64,000 bases of DNA from Hyphomicrobiales bacterium (GTDB taxonomy: Bacteria > Pseudomonadota > Alphaproteobacteria > Rhizobiales > Beijerinckiaceae). Under the pieces are notes generated by a model, which saw nothing but the letters and a program-made list of their open reading frames with translations, made no database searches and was not told where the DNA came from. Location: assembly GCA_017302635.1 (NCBI GenBank), contig JAFLCX010000003.1:62001-126000 (forward strand), given 5' to 3'. A program made the position numbers and the translations under genes. Every line of letters begins with the position of its first letter. Positions within the stretch are counted from its first letter, which is position 1. Below are positions 43,531 through 52,443 of this stretch, piece by piece.

Positions 43531-45065
43531 CCCCCCCGCGCCTCGTTCTGGCGGATCAGATCATCGAGGGATTTGCGCCCGATGGTGCACCGCTCATTCA
43601 CACCGATGCAGCGATCCTGATCGAGGCAGGCATCGTCGTGGCGATTGGTCCGGCATCAGCGATGCGGGCCGCGCACCCGGACGTGGAAACGCTTGGCGGG
43701 CGCGGCAAGGTCGTCATGCCCGGCCTCATCAATGCGCACCACCATGTCGGCCTCACGCCATTCCAATTGGGCTCTCCGGATTATCCGCTTGAACTCTGGT
43801 TCGCCTCGCGGATGGCTCTGCGCGATGTGGACTTGCGGCTTGACACACTGTTTTCGGCTTTCGAGATGGTCGCGAGCGGCATCACCACCGTGCAACACCT
43901 GCATTCGCGCGCTCCGGGCGGGGCTGGCGCCGTTCTGGATGCAGCGCGCAAGGTGATCGGCGCCTATCGCGAGATCGGCATGCGCGCCTCCTACTCGATG
44001 GCTTTGCGTGACCAGAATCGGCTCGTTTATCAGGATGATCAACTCTTCACCGAGAGCATACCCGAAGCCCAGCGCCCAGCCTTGCGCGCGTTTTTCGAGC
44101 GCTTCACGCTCCCGCTCGACGAGCAGGTCGCGGTGTTCGAGACCTTGCATGCGGAACTCGCCGAAGAGCCGCGCATCCGCCTGCAAGTGGCGCCCGCGAA
44201 CCTCCACTGGCTGTCGGATGAGGCGCTGGAGCAAGCGGCAGCGTTGTCGAGCCGTTACTGCCTGCCGCTACACATGCACCTGCTCGAAACGCCGTACCAG
44301 AAAGCCTATGCGCAACGGCGCACCGGCGGCTCGGCGGTGGCCTATCTCGAACGTTTCGGCCTGCTCAGCGACCGCATGACCCTTGGGCATGGCGTGTGGA
44401 TGAGCGAGGCGGACATCGAGCAATGTGCCGCGCACAGCGTGCGTGTGTGTCACAATTGCTCCTCGAACTTCCGCCTCAAGAGCGGCATTGCGCCGGTTAA
44501 CCGCTTTCTTGCAAAGGGCATTCCGGTCTGCATCGGGATCGACGAGGCCGGCGTCAATGACGATCGCGACATGCTGCAGGAAATGCGGCTTGTCTTGCGC
44601 GCACACCGTGAGCCGGGCATCGATGCGCCACATCCAGCCGCCGAACAGGTGCTCCGGATGGCGACCGAGCATGGCGCGGCGACAACACCATTTGGCACGC
44701 GGATCGGTTCGCTTCGGCCGGGGTCGGAGGCCGATCTCGTGTTGCTCGACCGCGAAACGATCACACGACCCTACCAGCATGCGCAGACGCCGTTGATCGA
44801 CGTGATCGTGCATCGCGCGAAGCCCTCCGCCATCGAGGCGGTGATGGTTGGCGGTGAGGTGATCTATGAAGGCGGGCGCTTCCGCCGGATCGATCGCGAG
44901 ATGGTGCTCGAAGCCATCCGAGAGAGCCTCGCCGCACCGCTGTCACCGGCCGAGGTAGATCGACAGCAGCTTTCGGAAGCGATTTTCCCACATGTGAAGG
45001 CGTTTTATGATCGCTGGTTGCCGGACGAGCCGGGCGCCCCGCACACCTTCTACAATTCACGCTAG
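43527..45065 (+). CDS. ATZ/TRZ family amidohydrolase
   Basis: This 512-residue amidohydrolase belongs to the chlorohydrolase/guanine deaminase-like superfamily. It has His71 and His73 (NAHHHVG), His249 or His251 (LPLHMHLLET), His288 (LGHGVW) and Asp339 (IGIDEAG). Likely substrates are heterocyclic amines or amides such as purines, 8-oxoguanine, triazines or creatinine-like rings. It is the last gene of the sigma-54-driven operon and overlaps the hydantoinase stop, so it may prepare the ring for the hydantoinase. Confidence 0.83.
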   Translation: MTPPRLVLADQIIEGFAPDGAPLIHTDAAILIEAGIVVAIGPASAMRAAHPDVETLGGRGKVVMPGLINAHHHVGLTPFQLGSPDYPLELWFASRMALRDVDLRLDTLFSAFEMVASGITTVQHLHSRAPGGAGAVLDAARKVIGAYREIGMRASYSMALRDQNRLVYQDDQLFTESIPEAQRPALRAFFERFTLPLDEQVAVFETLHAELAEEPRIRLQVAPANLHWLSDEALEQAAALSSRYCLPLHMHLLETPYQKAYAQRRTGGSAVAYLERFGLLSDRMTLGHGVWMSEADIEQCAAHSVRVCHNCSSNFRLKSGIAPVNRFLAKGIPVCIGIDEAGVNDDRDMLQEMRLVLRAHREPGIDAPHPAAEQVLRMATEHGAATTPFGTRIGSLRPGSEADLVLLDRETITRPYQHAQTPLIDVIVHRAKPSAIEAVMVGGEVIYEGGRFRRIDREMVLEAIRESLAAPLSPAEVDRQQLSEAIFPHVKAFYDRWLPDEPGAPHTFYNSR

Positions 45066-45074
45066 GGCGAAGGT

Positions 45075-45605
45075 TCATGCTCCGCGGAACAGCGAGAAAC
45101 CGTAGGGCGTGAACTTGAAGGGCAGATGGTAATGCTCTGCCGCGTTTCGTACATGGAAGCGGAACGGTACGGAGTCGAGAAACGGCGCTTCCCGCCCCGC
45201 TCTGGCGAAAAAATCGCCCAGATCAAACCTGACCTCATAGAACCCGGCCACCACCCCCTCGCCCCGCGCGGAAGGATGATCGAGCAGGCCATTGGAGCCG
45301 ATCTCGCCTGTTGCGACCAGAGCCTGTGATGGCTCAAGCCGGAGAAGCTCCACCTTGAGGCCTGCTGCGACGCGCCCGGTCGAGACATCGACCGCGTGAA
45401 TGGAAATGCCGCCGGCCTGTTCCATGGGCTCAGTTCCCTTGCTGCTCGTCTCCGATAAAAGATCAAGCACGGGCAATTGGCAAATCCAGCCCGCAAGCGC
45501 GATTGCCGCGAGGTGCGCGGTTCGCTCCTGCCCGGCGAGAGCGGCATAAAAGCGTTCCTTGAATGCCTGACCGATGAAGAATGAATCGGGGTGAGGCGCT
45601 TTCAT
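45075..45605 (-). CDS. Hydroxyisourate hydrolase-like protein, divergent
   Basis: The C-terminal 115 residues form a transthyretin-like 5-hydroxyisourate hydrolase domain: ISIHAVDVSTGRVAAG (His70) near the start and HYHLPFKFTPYGFSLFRGA at the end. In the family the catalytic Arg lies in an NADGR-type motif and the end is YRGS. Here these read NGLL (Leu107) and FRGA. A 60-residue extension precedes the domain; ATG at 45605 has GGAG 5 bases upstream. An internal ATG at 45425 would give a standard-length protein with a weaker ribosome site, so the extension is uncertain. No uraD gene is seen nearby. It converges with the preceding operon. Confidence 0.7.
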   Translation of the reverse strand: MKAPHPDSFFIGQAFKERFYAALAGQERTAHLAAIALAGWICQLPVLDLLSETSSKGTEPMEQAGGISIHAVDVSTGRVAAGLKVELLRLEPSQALVATGEIGSNGLLDHPSARGEGVVAGFYEVRFDLGDFFARAGREAPFLDSVPFRFHVRNAAEHYHLPFKFTPYGFSLFRGA

Positions 45606-45728
45606 CGTGCTCCGCCGTGAGCCCGTGCAAATCCCGCACGAACTCGAACCGTTTCAGCGATGCCTTCCGTGAAAGCGAGCCTCCATGGTGGAAAGCCTCC
45701 GGCCACCTTTCAGACTCGACGGGGCAAG

Positions 45729-46892
45729 ATGGAAATCGAAGATTTTGTCATTCTGCGGCGCGACCTCCATGCCCATCCGGAATTGCGTTTTCAGGAATTT
45801 CGAACGGCGGATTGTGTGGCATCGCATCTTGAGGCATGGGGATTCGAGGTCGATGTCGGGCTGGCCGGCACCGGGGTCGTCGGAACGCTCCGTGGCAAGG
45901 GTCCGAACAGCATCCTGCTCAGGGCAGACATGGACGCATTGCAGCTTCAGGAATTGAACGATTTCCCGCATGTGTCGCGCAATCCCGGGGTGATGCACGC
46001 CTGCGGCCATGACGGCCATGTGACAATGCTGCTCGCCGCAGCCCACCGGTTGAGCCAGCGGAAAAGGCTACCCGGAACCATCCATGTCGTGTTCCAGCCC
46101 GGCGAGGAAGGTGGCGCAGGCGCACAGCGGATGATCGATGTTGGCCTTCTGGAAAGGTGCAAGGCCGGCGCGGCCTTTGCTCTCCATGCCTGGCCGCAAC
46201 TGCCAGTCGGAACGATTGCCAGCCGACCCGGCCCCATCATGGCCGCAGGCGTGCGTTTTATCGTGACCGTGAACGGGCGTGGTGCGCATGCTGCGCAACC
46301 TCAGCTTGGCACTGACCCGATCACCACTGCGGCTTTGATGATCCAGCAATTTCAATTGCTGGTCTCACGGGAGACCGACCCGAACGTTGCTCTTGTGCTC
46401 TCGGTCTGCATGTTTCAGGCCGGTGAGACCGACAACATCATCCCGAACCAGGCCGTGCTGCGTGGCACAATCCGCGCCTTGGGGTCACAGGCGATTGCGA
46501 ACACGATGGAGCGCATGCAGCAGATGGCGCACCTCTTGGCCCGCGCCAATGGCGCCGAGGCGCAGGTCACATTTCATCAGCATTACCCGGTGACGGCGAA
46601 CAACGCGGATGCAGTCACGGTCGCGTTCGAGGCGGCCCGTTCCGCCACGCACAAACCGCCTCTCGCTGTCGTGGAAAGCCCGCCCAACATGACATCCGAG
46701 GATTTCGGCTTCATCCTTGAGCGTATGAAGGGCGCCTACGTGCTGATCGGCAACGCGGGCGCCAGCAATCGTTGCAGCGCGATGCCACTCCATTCGCCGA
46801 ACTTCGACTTCAACGACGATCTCATCCCGATTGGCGCTCGATACTGGGAAGCGATCGTCGACCGCTATTTTGAATCCGAGATGGCAGCGTAG
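45729..46892 (+). CDS. M20 family amidohydrolase
   Basis: This 387-residue metallo-hydrolase of the M20D group (hippurate, N-acyl amino acid or indoleacetyl-amide hydrolases) has HPELRFQE at 16-23, RADMDAL at 65-71, MHACGHDGH at 89-97 and an EEGGAGAQRM region. It would release an amino acid from an N-acyl or N-carbamoyl compound. I chose ATG at 45729, with a weak GGGG upstream; an ATG at 45660 would add 23 non-conserved residues. Its last 28 bases overlap the convergent LysR gene. Confidence 0.82.
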   Translation: MEIEDFVILRRDLHAHPELRFQEFRTADCVASHLEAWGFEVDVGLAGTGVVGTLRGKGPNSILLRADMDALQLQELNDFPHVSRNPGVMHACGHDGHVTMLLAAAHRLSQRKRLPGTIHVVFQPGEEGGAGAQRMIDVGLLERCKAGAAFALHAWPQLPVGTIASRPGPIMAAGVRFIVTVNGRGAHAAQPQLGTDPITTAALMIQQFQLLVSRETDPNVALVLSVCMFQAGETDNIIPNQAVLRGTIRALGSQAIANTMERMQQMAHLLARANGAEAQVTFHQHYPVTANNADAVTVAFEAARSATHKPPLAVVESPPNMTSEDFGFILERMKGAYVLIGNAGASNRCSAMPLHSPNFDFNDDLIPIGARYWEAIVDRYFESEMAA

Positions 46893-47785
46893 CTCTCGAT
46901 CGTCCTCCATGCGGATTGAACGGCAAGACTGCGGCTCCGGCTGTGTTTGCAGACCTTGACGTCCAGCGAGACATCCGTCTCGGGGTCCTCGAAGCGTACC
47001 AGACGTCCCGAAGCGATATCGGACTCCACCAACCGCCCAGGCAGCCATGCCACTCCCCGTCCCAGATGCGTGGCGTCGAGCAGGGTTTCGGCCATGTCTG
47101 CCTCGAAGACGCGCTCGAACTGAGATTGCTCTCCCAGTTGTTCCAGCCGCGCGTCGAGAGCGCGCCCCAGCGCCATCGTGTTCGGGTAGGCCAGATATGG
47201 AATTCTCCGGGGCCGCCTCGCATCTCGTCGAAAACGGGGGCGCCCTTCGGCATCAGGACCACAGACGGCAATCAGCGTCTCATGCCCGAGCCGCACGGAC
47301 GAATATTCGGATTTGTCGAGCGGAATGGGTGCTGCGGGGCTGTCGTAGAAGAGGAGGAAATCGATGGCCTCGTCCGCCAACATCTGGATTCCATCCGCGA
47401 GCGATGTGGTCAGCAATCGGACCAATAGATGGGGCGCCTGCGTGACAAGGCGCTGATGGAGATCGGGAAAACGCGTGCGGGCCAATGTCCGGCCGGTCGC
47501 GATGGTGATCGCGCGGCCATCCTGACTGCGTTTGCGACGCAGTTCGGCGCGCAGGTCGTTGAGCTGAACCGAGACATCACGCGCCACCTCCAGCAGGCGC
47601 TGTCCATCCGGAGTAATGGTTGCAGGGAAGCTGCCGCGGTCAAAAAGCGGTACCCCCATCCAGTGTTCCAGCGCGCGCAGACGCCGGCCAAAAGCAGGGT
47701 GTGTCACGTTTCGCATTTCCGCAGCGCGCGTGAAGCTGCGGGTTGCCGAGTAAGCCAAAAAATCCTCGAGCCATTTGAGCTGCAT
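46865..47785 (-). CDS. LysR family transcriptional regulator
   Basis: This 306-residue regulator has the N-terminal helix-turn-helix (LEDFLAYSATRSFTRAAEMRN) and a periplasmic-binding-like effector domain. GAGGAGG lies upstream of the start. It is divergent from the tctCBA-mmgE operon, 146 bases away, which is the usual arrangement for a LysR activator. The effector may be the carboxylate carried by the tripartite transporter or an N-acyl compound handled by the M20 enzyme. Confidence 0.88.
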   Translation of the reverse strand: MQLKWLEDFLAYSATRSFTRAAEMRNVTHPAFGRRLRALEHWMGVPLFDRGSFPATITPDGQRLLEVARDVSVQLNDLRAELRRKRSQDGRAITIATGRTLARTRFPDLHQRLVTQAPHLLVRLLTTSLADGIQMLADEAIDFLLFYDSPAAPIPLDKSEYSSVRLGHETLIAVCGPDAEGRPRFRRDARRPRRIPYLAYPNTMALGRALDARLEQLGEQSQFERVFEADMAETLLDATHLGRGVAWLPGRLVESDIASGRLVRFEDPETDVSLDVKVCKHSRSRSLAVQSAWRTIESYAAISDSK

Positions 47786-47931
47786 GGCCGCTCCTCCTCG
47801 TCAAACAGTCTCTTACATCCTGAAATAAAAGACGATGTGCCGAAAGAGCACGGACACTTGTTATCTCGGACCGTGAGCCTGCATGTGATCCGCATGATTA
47901 TCGGGTTTCCAGCTCTCGAAGGGAGGAAACC

Positions 47932-48909
47932 ATGCGCATGCCATCTTGGGTCCGGACGACCGCCATCGCCATCTCGGGATTTTTCGCCATCCTGTCACCG
48001 GCTCTGGCTCAATATCCCGACAAGCCGATCAAGTTCATCGTGCCTTCCGCAGCCGGCGGCTCGCCAGATGTCATCTCGCGACTGCTGGCGACAGAGCTCC
48101 AGAAGCAGCTCGGGCAGCCGGTCATCATCGAGAATCGCCCGGGCGCGGCCGGAAACATCGGCCTCGACATCGTCGCAAAGGCTGCGCCGGATGGCTACAC
48201 GATCGGCTACGGCAACGTGAACACGCTGGCGATCAACAAGTTCCTGTTCACGAAGCTACCCGTGAACGTGGACAAGGAGATCGTCCCGGTCGCGCCCGTG
48301 CTGACCACTTACAATCTGCTTGTGGTGAATAACGATCTTCCCATCCGCTCGGTGAAGGAATTGATCGAATACGCCAAGGCGAACCCCGACAGGACCACGG
48401 CGGGCTCGGCCGGGAACGGCACAACCGGGCACATGAGCGTCGAGCTCTTCAAGGTGATGTCGGGCACGAAAGTCGCGCATCTTCCCTATCGCGGCAGCCC
48501 GCAGGCGCTCGTCGACCTGATGGGCGGCACCATCCAGATGATGTTCGACAACGTCTCCTCTGCCGGAACACTGGCGCAGAGCGGCAAGATCCGGGCCATC
48601 GGCGTCACCGCGAAATCGCGCATCCCTTCCATGCCGAATGTGCCGACGCTCGATGAGGCGGGCCTGCCGGGCTACTACATGGCCTCCTGGGGTGGCGTGA
48701 TCGTGCCTGCCGGGACCCCGCAGGCGATCGTCAACCGGCTGAATGCCGAGATCAACAAGGCATTGGCTTCAGATGCCATCAAGCAGGGCTTCTCGGCCAT
48801 CGGCGTCGATCCGTTCCCCGGCTCGCAGGCTGAGTTCCGCGCTTTCATTGCGCAGGAATCAACCCGTTGGGCCGAAGTCGTGAAGGCTTCCGGCGCCAAG
48901 CTCGATTGA
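47932..48909 (+). CDS. tctC: Tripartite tricarboxylate transporter binding protein (TctC/Bug)
   Basis: This 325-residue periplasmic binding protein has a signal peptide ending in LAQYP. The mature part shows the Bug hallmarks: YPDKPIKFIVPSAAGGSPD near the N-terminus and ENRPGAAGNIG. GGGAGGAAA precedes the ATG. The ligand is a carboxylate or a small polar molecule. It is followed by the two membrane subunits. Confidence 0.9.
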   Translation: MRMPSWVRTTAIAISGFFAILSPALAQYPDKPIKFIVPSAAGGSPDVISRLLATELQKQLGQPVIIENRPGAAGNIGLDIVAKAAPDGYTIGYGNVNTLAINKFLFTKLPVNVDKEIVPVAPVLTTYNLLVVNNDLPIRSVKELIEYAKANPDRTTAGSAGNGTTGHMSVELFKVMSGTKVAHLPYRGSPQALVDLMGGTIQMMFDNVSSAGTLAQSGKIRAIGVTAKSRIPSMPNVPTLDEAGLPGYYMASWGGVIVPAGTPQAIVNRLNAEINKALASDAIKQGFSAIGVDPFPGSQAEFRAFIAQESTRWAEVVKASGAKLD

Positions 48910-48939
48910 CGCCTCACAGCCATCATTCCGGAGGGGATC

Positions 48940-49389
48940 ATGAACAGCGCGCTTCTCGCCCGCAAGGATTTCTGGGTCGGGCTCTTCTTCGTCCTTTTCG
49001 GTCTGGTGACCTATTGGACTGCCCTCGACTACCCGACGGGCAGCGCATTGCGGATGGGGCCGGGCTATTTCCCGCGCATCGTTGCAGGGCTTCTTGTGCC
49101 CGTCGGGTTGATCGTGCTTTGGGGCACTTGGCGAACGGAGGGCGAGTGCATCGAACGCATTCGGCCTCGCCCCCTCCTCGCGGTGACGCTCGCCGTGCTC
49201 GTCTTTGTCTTCGTGAACCGCCTCGGCATTCTGGTCAGCGCCACGCTTGTGGTGGTGATTGCGGCGACGGGATCGCCCGAGACGCGATGGCGCGAGGTTG
49301 CGATCTCGGTGATCGTGCTGAACCTGTTCGTGTACCTCGTCTTCGTGCGCGGGCTCGGTCTGCAATTCCCTCTTTTTCCCAGAATGTGA
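48940..49389 (+). CDS. tctB: Tripartite tricarboxylate transporter small subunit (TctB)
   Basis: This 149-residue membrane protein has about four hydrophobic segments. It starts 31 bases after tctC and ends 6 bases before tctA, so it is the small membrane partner of the transporter. Sequence conservation in this family is weak and the assignment rests mostly on context. Confidence 0.82.
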   Translation: MNSALLARKDFWVGLFFVLFGLVTYWTALDYPTGSALRMGPGYFPRIVAGLLVPVGLIVLWGTWRTEGECIERIRPRPLLAVTLAVLVFVFVNRLGILVSATLVVVIAATGSPETRWREVAISVIVLNLFVYLVFVRGLGLQFPLFPRM

Positions 49390-49395
49390 TCGTCA

Positions 49396-50904
49396 ATGCT
49401 GAGCGAACTCGTTGCCAATCTCGGGCTCGGCTTCTCGATGGCCGTGACGCCCGTCAATCTGGTTTATTGTCTTGTCGGTGTCTTCCTCGGAACGCTGATC
49501 GGCATCTTGCCCGGCCTCGGCCCCATCGCAACCATCGCGATGTTGCTGCCGGTAAGCTACGGGCTTGATCCTCTCGCCGCCCTGATCCTGATTGCGGGCG
49601 TTTATTACGGGGCCCAATATGGCGGTTCGACGACTGCAATCCTCGTGAACATGCCCGGCGAGGCGTCATCGGTTGTCACCTGCCTCGACGGGTATCAGAT
49701 GGCCCGAAAGGGACGAGCCGGGGCGGCCCTGTCGATTTCCGCGATGGGCTCCTTTGTCGCCGGGACAGTCGGGACGCTGCTTCTTGCGGCTTTTGCAGTT
49801 CCGCTCGGCAAGGTGGCGCTGAGCTTCGGACCGGCGGAGTATTTCTCGCTGATGGTGCTCGGCATGATCGCAGCCGTTGTGCTCGCGAAAGGGTCGGTTC
49901 TGAAAGCTATCGGCATGATCCTCGTGGGCATCGTGCTGGGGCTCGTGGGTCTCGACATCAATGCCGGCACACCGCGCTTCTCCTTCGACATCCCGGAACT
50001 CGCCGACGGCATCAACACCGGCATCATCGCTCTGGCCATGTTCGGCATCGGCGACATCATCGTAAACCTGGAGCGGCAGGACAAACGCGAGATTTTCGCG
50101 AAATCGGTATCGGGCCTGTGGTTGACGGCAACCGAGTTCGTGCGCGCGGTTCCGGCGGTTCTGCGCGGGACGGGCCTCGGCTCGATGCTGGGCGTGCTGC
50201 CCGGCGGGGGCGCAACGCTCTCCTCCTTCGCGGCCTACAGCCTCGAAAAGAAGATCAGCAAGAACCCGCAGGAATTCGGGCATGGAGCAATCGAGGGAGT
50301 GGCCGGGCCGGAGGCCGCAAACAACGCCGCGGCGCAAACCTCGTTCATTCCCCTCCTGACCCTTGGTCTGCCCTCCAATGCCGTGATGGCGCTGATGGTG
50401 AGCGCCATGACGATCCACCAGATTCAGCCCGGCCCGCAAGTGATGACGAACAACCCCTCGCTCTTCTGGGGGCTGATTGCCAGCATGTGGGTGGGAAACC
50501 TGATGCTCGTGATCCTCAACCTGCCCTTGATCGGCCTCTGGATCAAAATGCTCAGTGTGCCCTATCGCTTGCTCTACCCGGCCATTCTGCTCTTCTGCTG
50601 CATCGGCACCTATTCCCTTTCAAACAGCCCCTTCGATGCTGCTCTGACGGCGGTTCTGGGCGTGCTGGGATACCTCTTCGCCAAGCTCGACTGTGAAACG
50701 GCCCCGCTCCTGCTCGGCTTTGTGCTCGGTCCGATGATGGAGGAGAGCCTGCGGCGAGCCCTGCTGGTTTCGCGCGGAGACCCGTCCATTCTCGTCACAC
50801 GGCCGATCAGCGCAACAATCCTGCTCATTGCCCTGTTGCTCCTCGCTCTCATGGTCGCGCCACGATTGCGCAAGCAACGTGATCGCGCCTTTGCTGAGAG
50901 CTGA
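49396..50904 (+). CDS. tctA: Tripartite tricarboxylate transporter large subunit (TctA)
   Basis: This 502-residue integral membrane protein has GILPGLGPIATIAMLLPVSY near the start and LGVLPGGGATLSSFAAYSLEK later; the PGLG and PGGGA loops are TctA hallmarks. It is the transport channel, working with TctB and TctC. Confidence 0.92.
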   Translation: MLSELVANLGLGFSMAVTPVNLVYCLVGVFLGTLIGILPGLGPIATIAMLLPVSYGLDPLAALILIAGVYYGAQYGGSTTAILVNMPGEASSVVTCLDGYQMARKGRAGAALSISAMGSFVAGTVGTLLLAAFAVPLGKVALSFGPAEYFSLMVLGMIAAVVLAKGSVLKAIGMILVGIVLGLVGLDINAGTPRFSFDIPELADGINTGIIALAMFGIGDIIVNLERQDKREIFAKSVSGLWLTATEFVRAVPAVLRGTGLGSMLGVLPGGGATLSSFAAYSLEKKISKNPQEFGHGAIEGVAGPEAANNAAAQTSFIPLLTLGLPSNAVMALMVSAMTIHQIQPGPQVMTNNPSLFWGLIASMWVGNLMLVILNLPLIGLWIKMLSVPYRLLYPAILLFCCIGTYSLSNSPFDAALTAVLGVLGYLFAKLDCETAPLLLGFVLGPMMEESLRRALLVSRGDPSILVTRPISATILLIALLLLALMVAPRLRKQRDRAFAES

Positions 50905-50935
50905 GGCGCGCCCTGCCGACTGTCGAGACATTTCC

Positions 50936-52345
50936 ATGCCAAAGTTGCAAGGCGCCTCGCCCATGTCTGAAATCCGGGTTCCGCTTCTGGCGGATGATCT
51001 GGTGCAGTGGGCCATTTCCACCGTGACATCACCGCTTTCGGCTCTTGCCCGATCGCGGGCCCGGGCGGCGATTGCCGATGTCATCGCCTGCATGATTGCC
51101 GGGCGGGATGAGCCGGCCGTGCTGGCGGTGAAGAGGAGTGTGCGCAACTGGGGCGAGGGTCGGAGCGGAGGCAACAGCGAGCCGATCCACCTCCCCGCGC
51201 CGTTTGCCGCACTCATCAACGGGACTGCGGCACATGTGCTCGACTACGACGACAACTTCTTTCCGGCCATCAGTCATGCCAGCGCGGTCCTGGTGCCGAC
51301 GCTGCTGGCGCTGGGAGAAGAGTGCAACACTCACCTCGCCCGGATCATCCCGGCCTATATCGCCGGGCTCGAGGTCCAGGCCATTCTTGGTGAGCGGATG
51401 AACCCCGAACATTACGAGTTGGGCTGGCACGCCACCTCCACGCTTGGCACCATCGGAGCGGCGGCATCGGCCGGGCTTCTTCTCGAACTTCCGCCATTGC
51501 AATTGCGGCACGCGCTGAGCCTTGCGGCGAGCCTCGCTGCGGGCAGCAAGAAGCAGTTCGGAACTTCAGCCAAACCGATTCATGCGGGCTATGCCGCGAT
51601 GCACGGCATTCTGGCAGCAAAGCTGGCGCAAGCCGGCATTGACGCAGCTGCGGATGTCTTCGAGGGACCCTGGGGCTTCCTCACGCAGTTCACGCAAGGG
51701 CGCATGCATACGCCTTCGGCACTCGAAAGCCGGACGAGCCTGCACATCGAAAAACAAGGGCTGACTGCGAAACTCTATCCGTCCTGCATGTCCACTCATC
51801 TCGGCATCGACGGTGTCCTGGCGCTGCGCGCTTCGCTCGATCTGGATCCTGACACAATCGCCGAAATCGAGATTGCGATGCCGCGCTTCATGATCGCCAA
51901 TCTGCGCTTTCCTGTGCCGACGAGCCGCGAGCAGGCGCGCTTCAGCATGCATTACTGCGCGGCGGTCGCAGCCATCGACGGAGCGCCGCGTCTGCACCAT
52001 TTCACCATGCCTCATATCAGCCGCCCGGATCTCGCTGCGCTGGCGACGAAAGTGCGGATGGTCCCGAGAGCGCCCTCCCCCGAAACAGCGCACCTGCCTT
52101 GGGGTGGCGACGCCGAAATCACCGTGCGGTTGACCAGCGGCGAGCAGATCTCAACCGGCGTGGCTTTCCCGAAAGGATCTCATGGTCACCCCATGAGCGA
52201 AGCCGAACAGGAGCAGAAATTCAGCGATTGCTGTGCGAATTTCGCTCAACCCCAGCACATTCTGGCCTTCTACCAGGCGATCCGAAAGCCGGACGACAGC
52301 CTCCCGCTGAGCGCTATCAACGCCTTCCTGACCGGTGAAACCTGA
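50936..52345 (+). CDS. MmgE/PrpD family protein
   Basis: This 469-residue protein belongs to the MmgE/PrpD family (2-methylcitrate dehydratase, cis-aconitate decarboxylase and related enzymes). Its N-terminal helical half has LDYDDNFFPAISHASAVLVPTLLALGE, the family core. It follows tctA by 31 bases, so it probably acts on the acid imported by TctABC. ATG at 50936 or 50963 could be the start; neither has a strong ribosome site. The exact reaction is not clear. Confidence 0.82.
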   Translation: MPKLQGASPMSEIRVPLLADDLVQWAISTVTSPLSALARSRARAAIADVIACMIAGRDEPAVLAVKRSVRNWGEGRSGGNSEPIHLPAPFAALINGTAAHVLDYDDNFFPAISHASAVLVPTLLALGEECNTHLARIIPAYIAGLEVQAILGERMNPEHYELGWHATSTLGTIGAAASAGLLLELPPLQLRHALSLAASLAAGSKKQFGTSAKPIHAGYAAMHGILAAKLAQAGIDAAADVFEGPWGFLTQFTQGRMHTPSALESRTSLHIEKQGLTAKLYPSCMSTHLGIDGVLALRASLDLDPDTIAEIEIAMPRFMIANLRFPVPTSREQARFSMHYCAAVAAIDGAPRLHHFTMPHISRPDLAALATKVRMVPRAPSPETAHLPWGGDAEITVRLTSGEQISTGVAFPKGSHGHPMSEAEQEQKFSDCCANFAQPQHILAFYQAIRKPDDSLPLSAINAFLTGET

Positions 52346-52390
52346 AGAGATCGCAATCGTCATTCGATCCAAAACGACCTCTCGGGAGAT

Positions 52391-52420
52391 AAAAAAACCG
52401 CCGATCCTGCGATCGGCGGC
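52391..52420 (-). terminator. Intrinsic terminator of the TAXI binding protein gene
   Basis: CCGCCGATC (52398-52406) and GATCGGCGG (52411-52419) form a perfect 9-bp stem with a CTGC loop. On the minus strand it is followed by seven T, a strong Rho-independent terminator for the gene ending at 52444. A short CTTT after it on the plus strand may weakly terminate the mmgE operon. Confidence 0.85.
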
Positions 52421-52443
52421 TTTGCTCGTGCACGCCAATCCGT

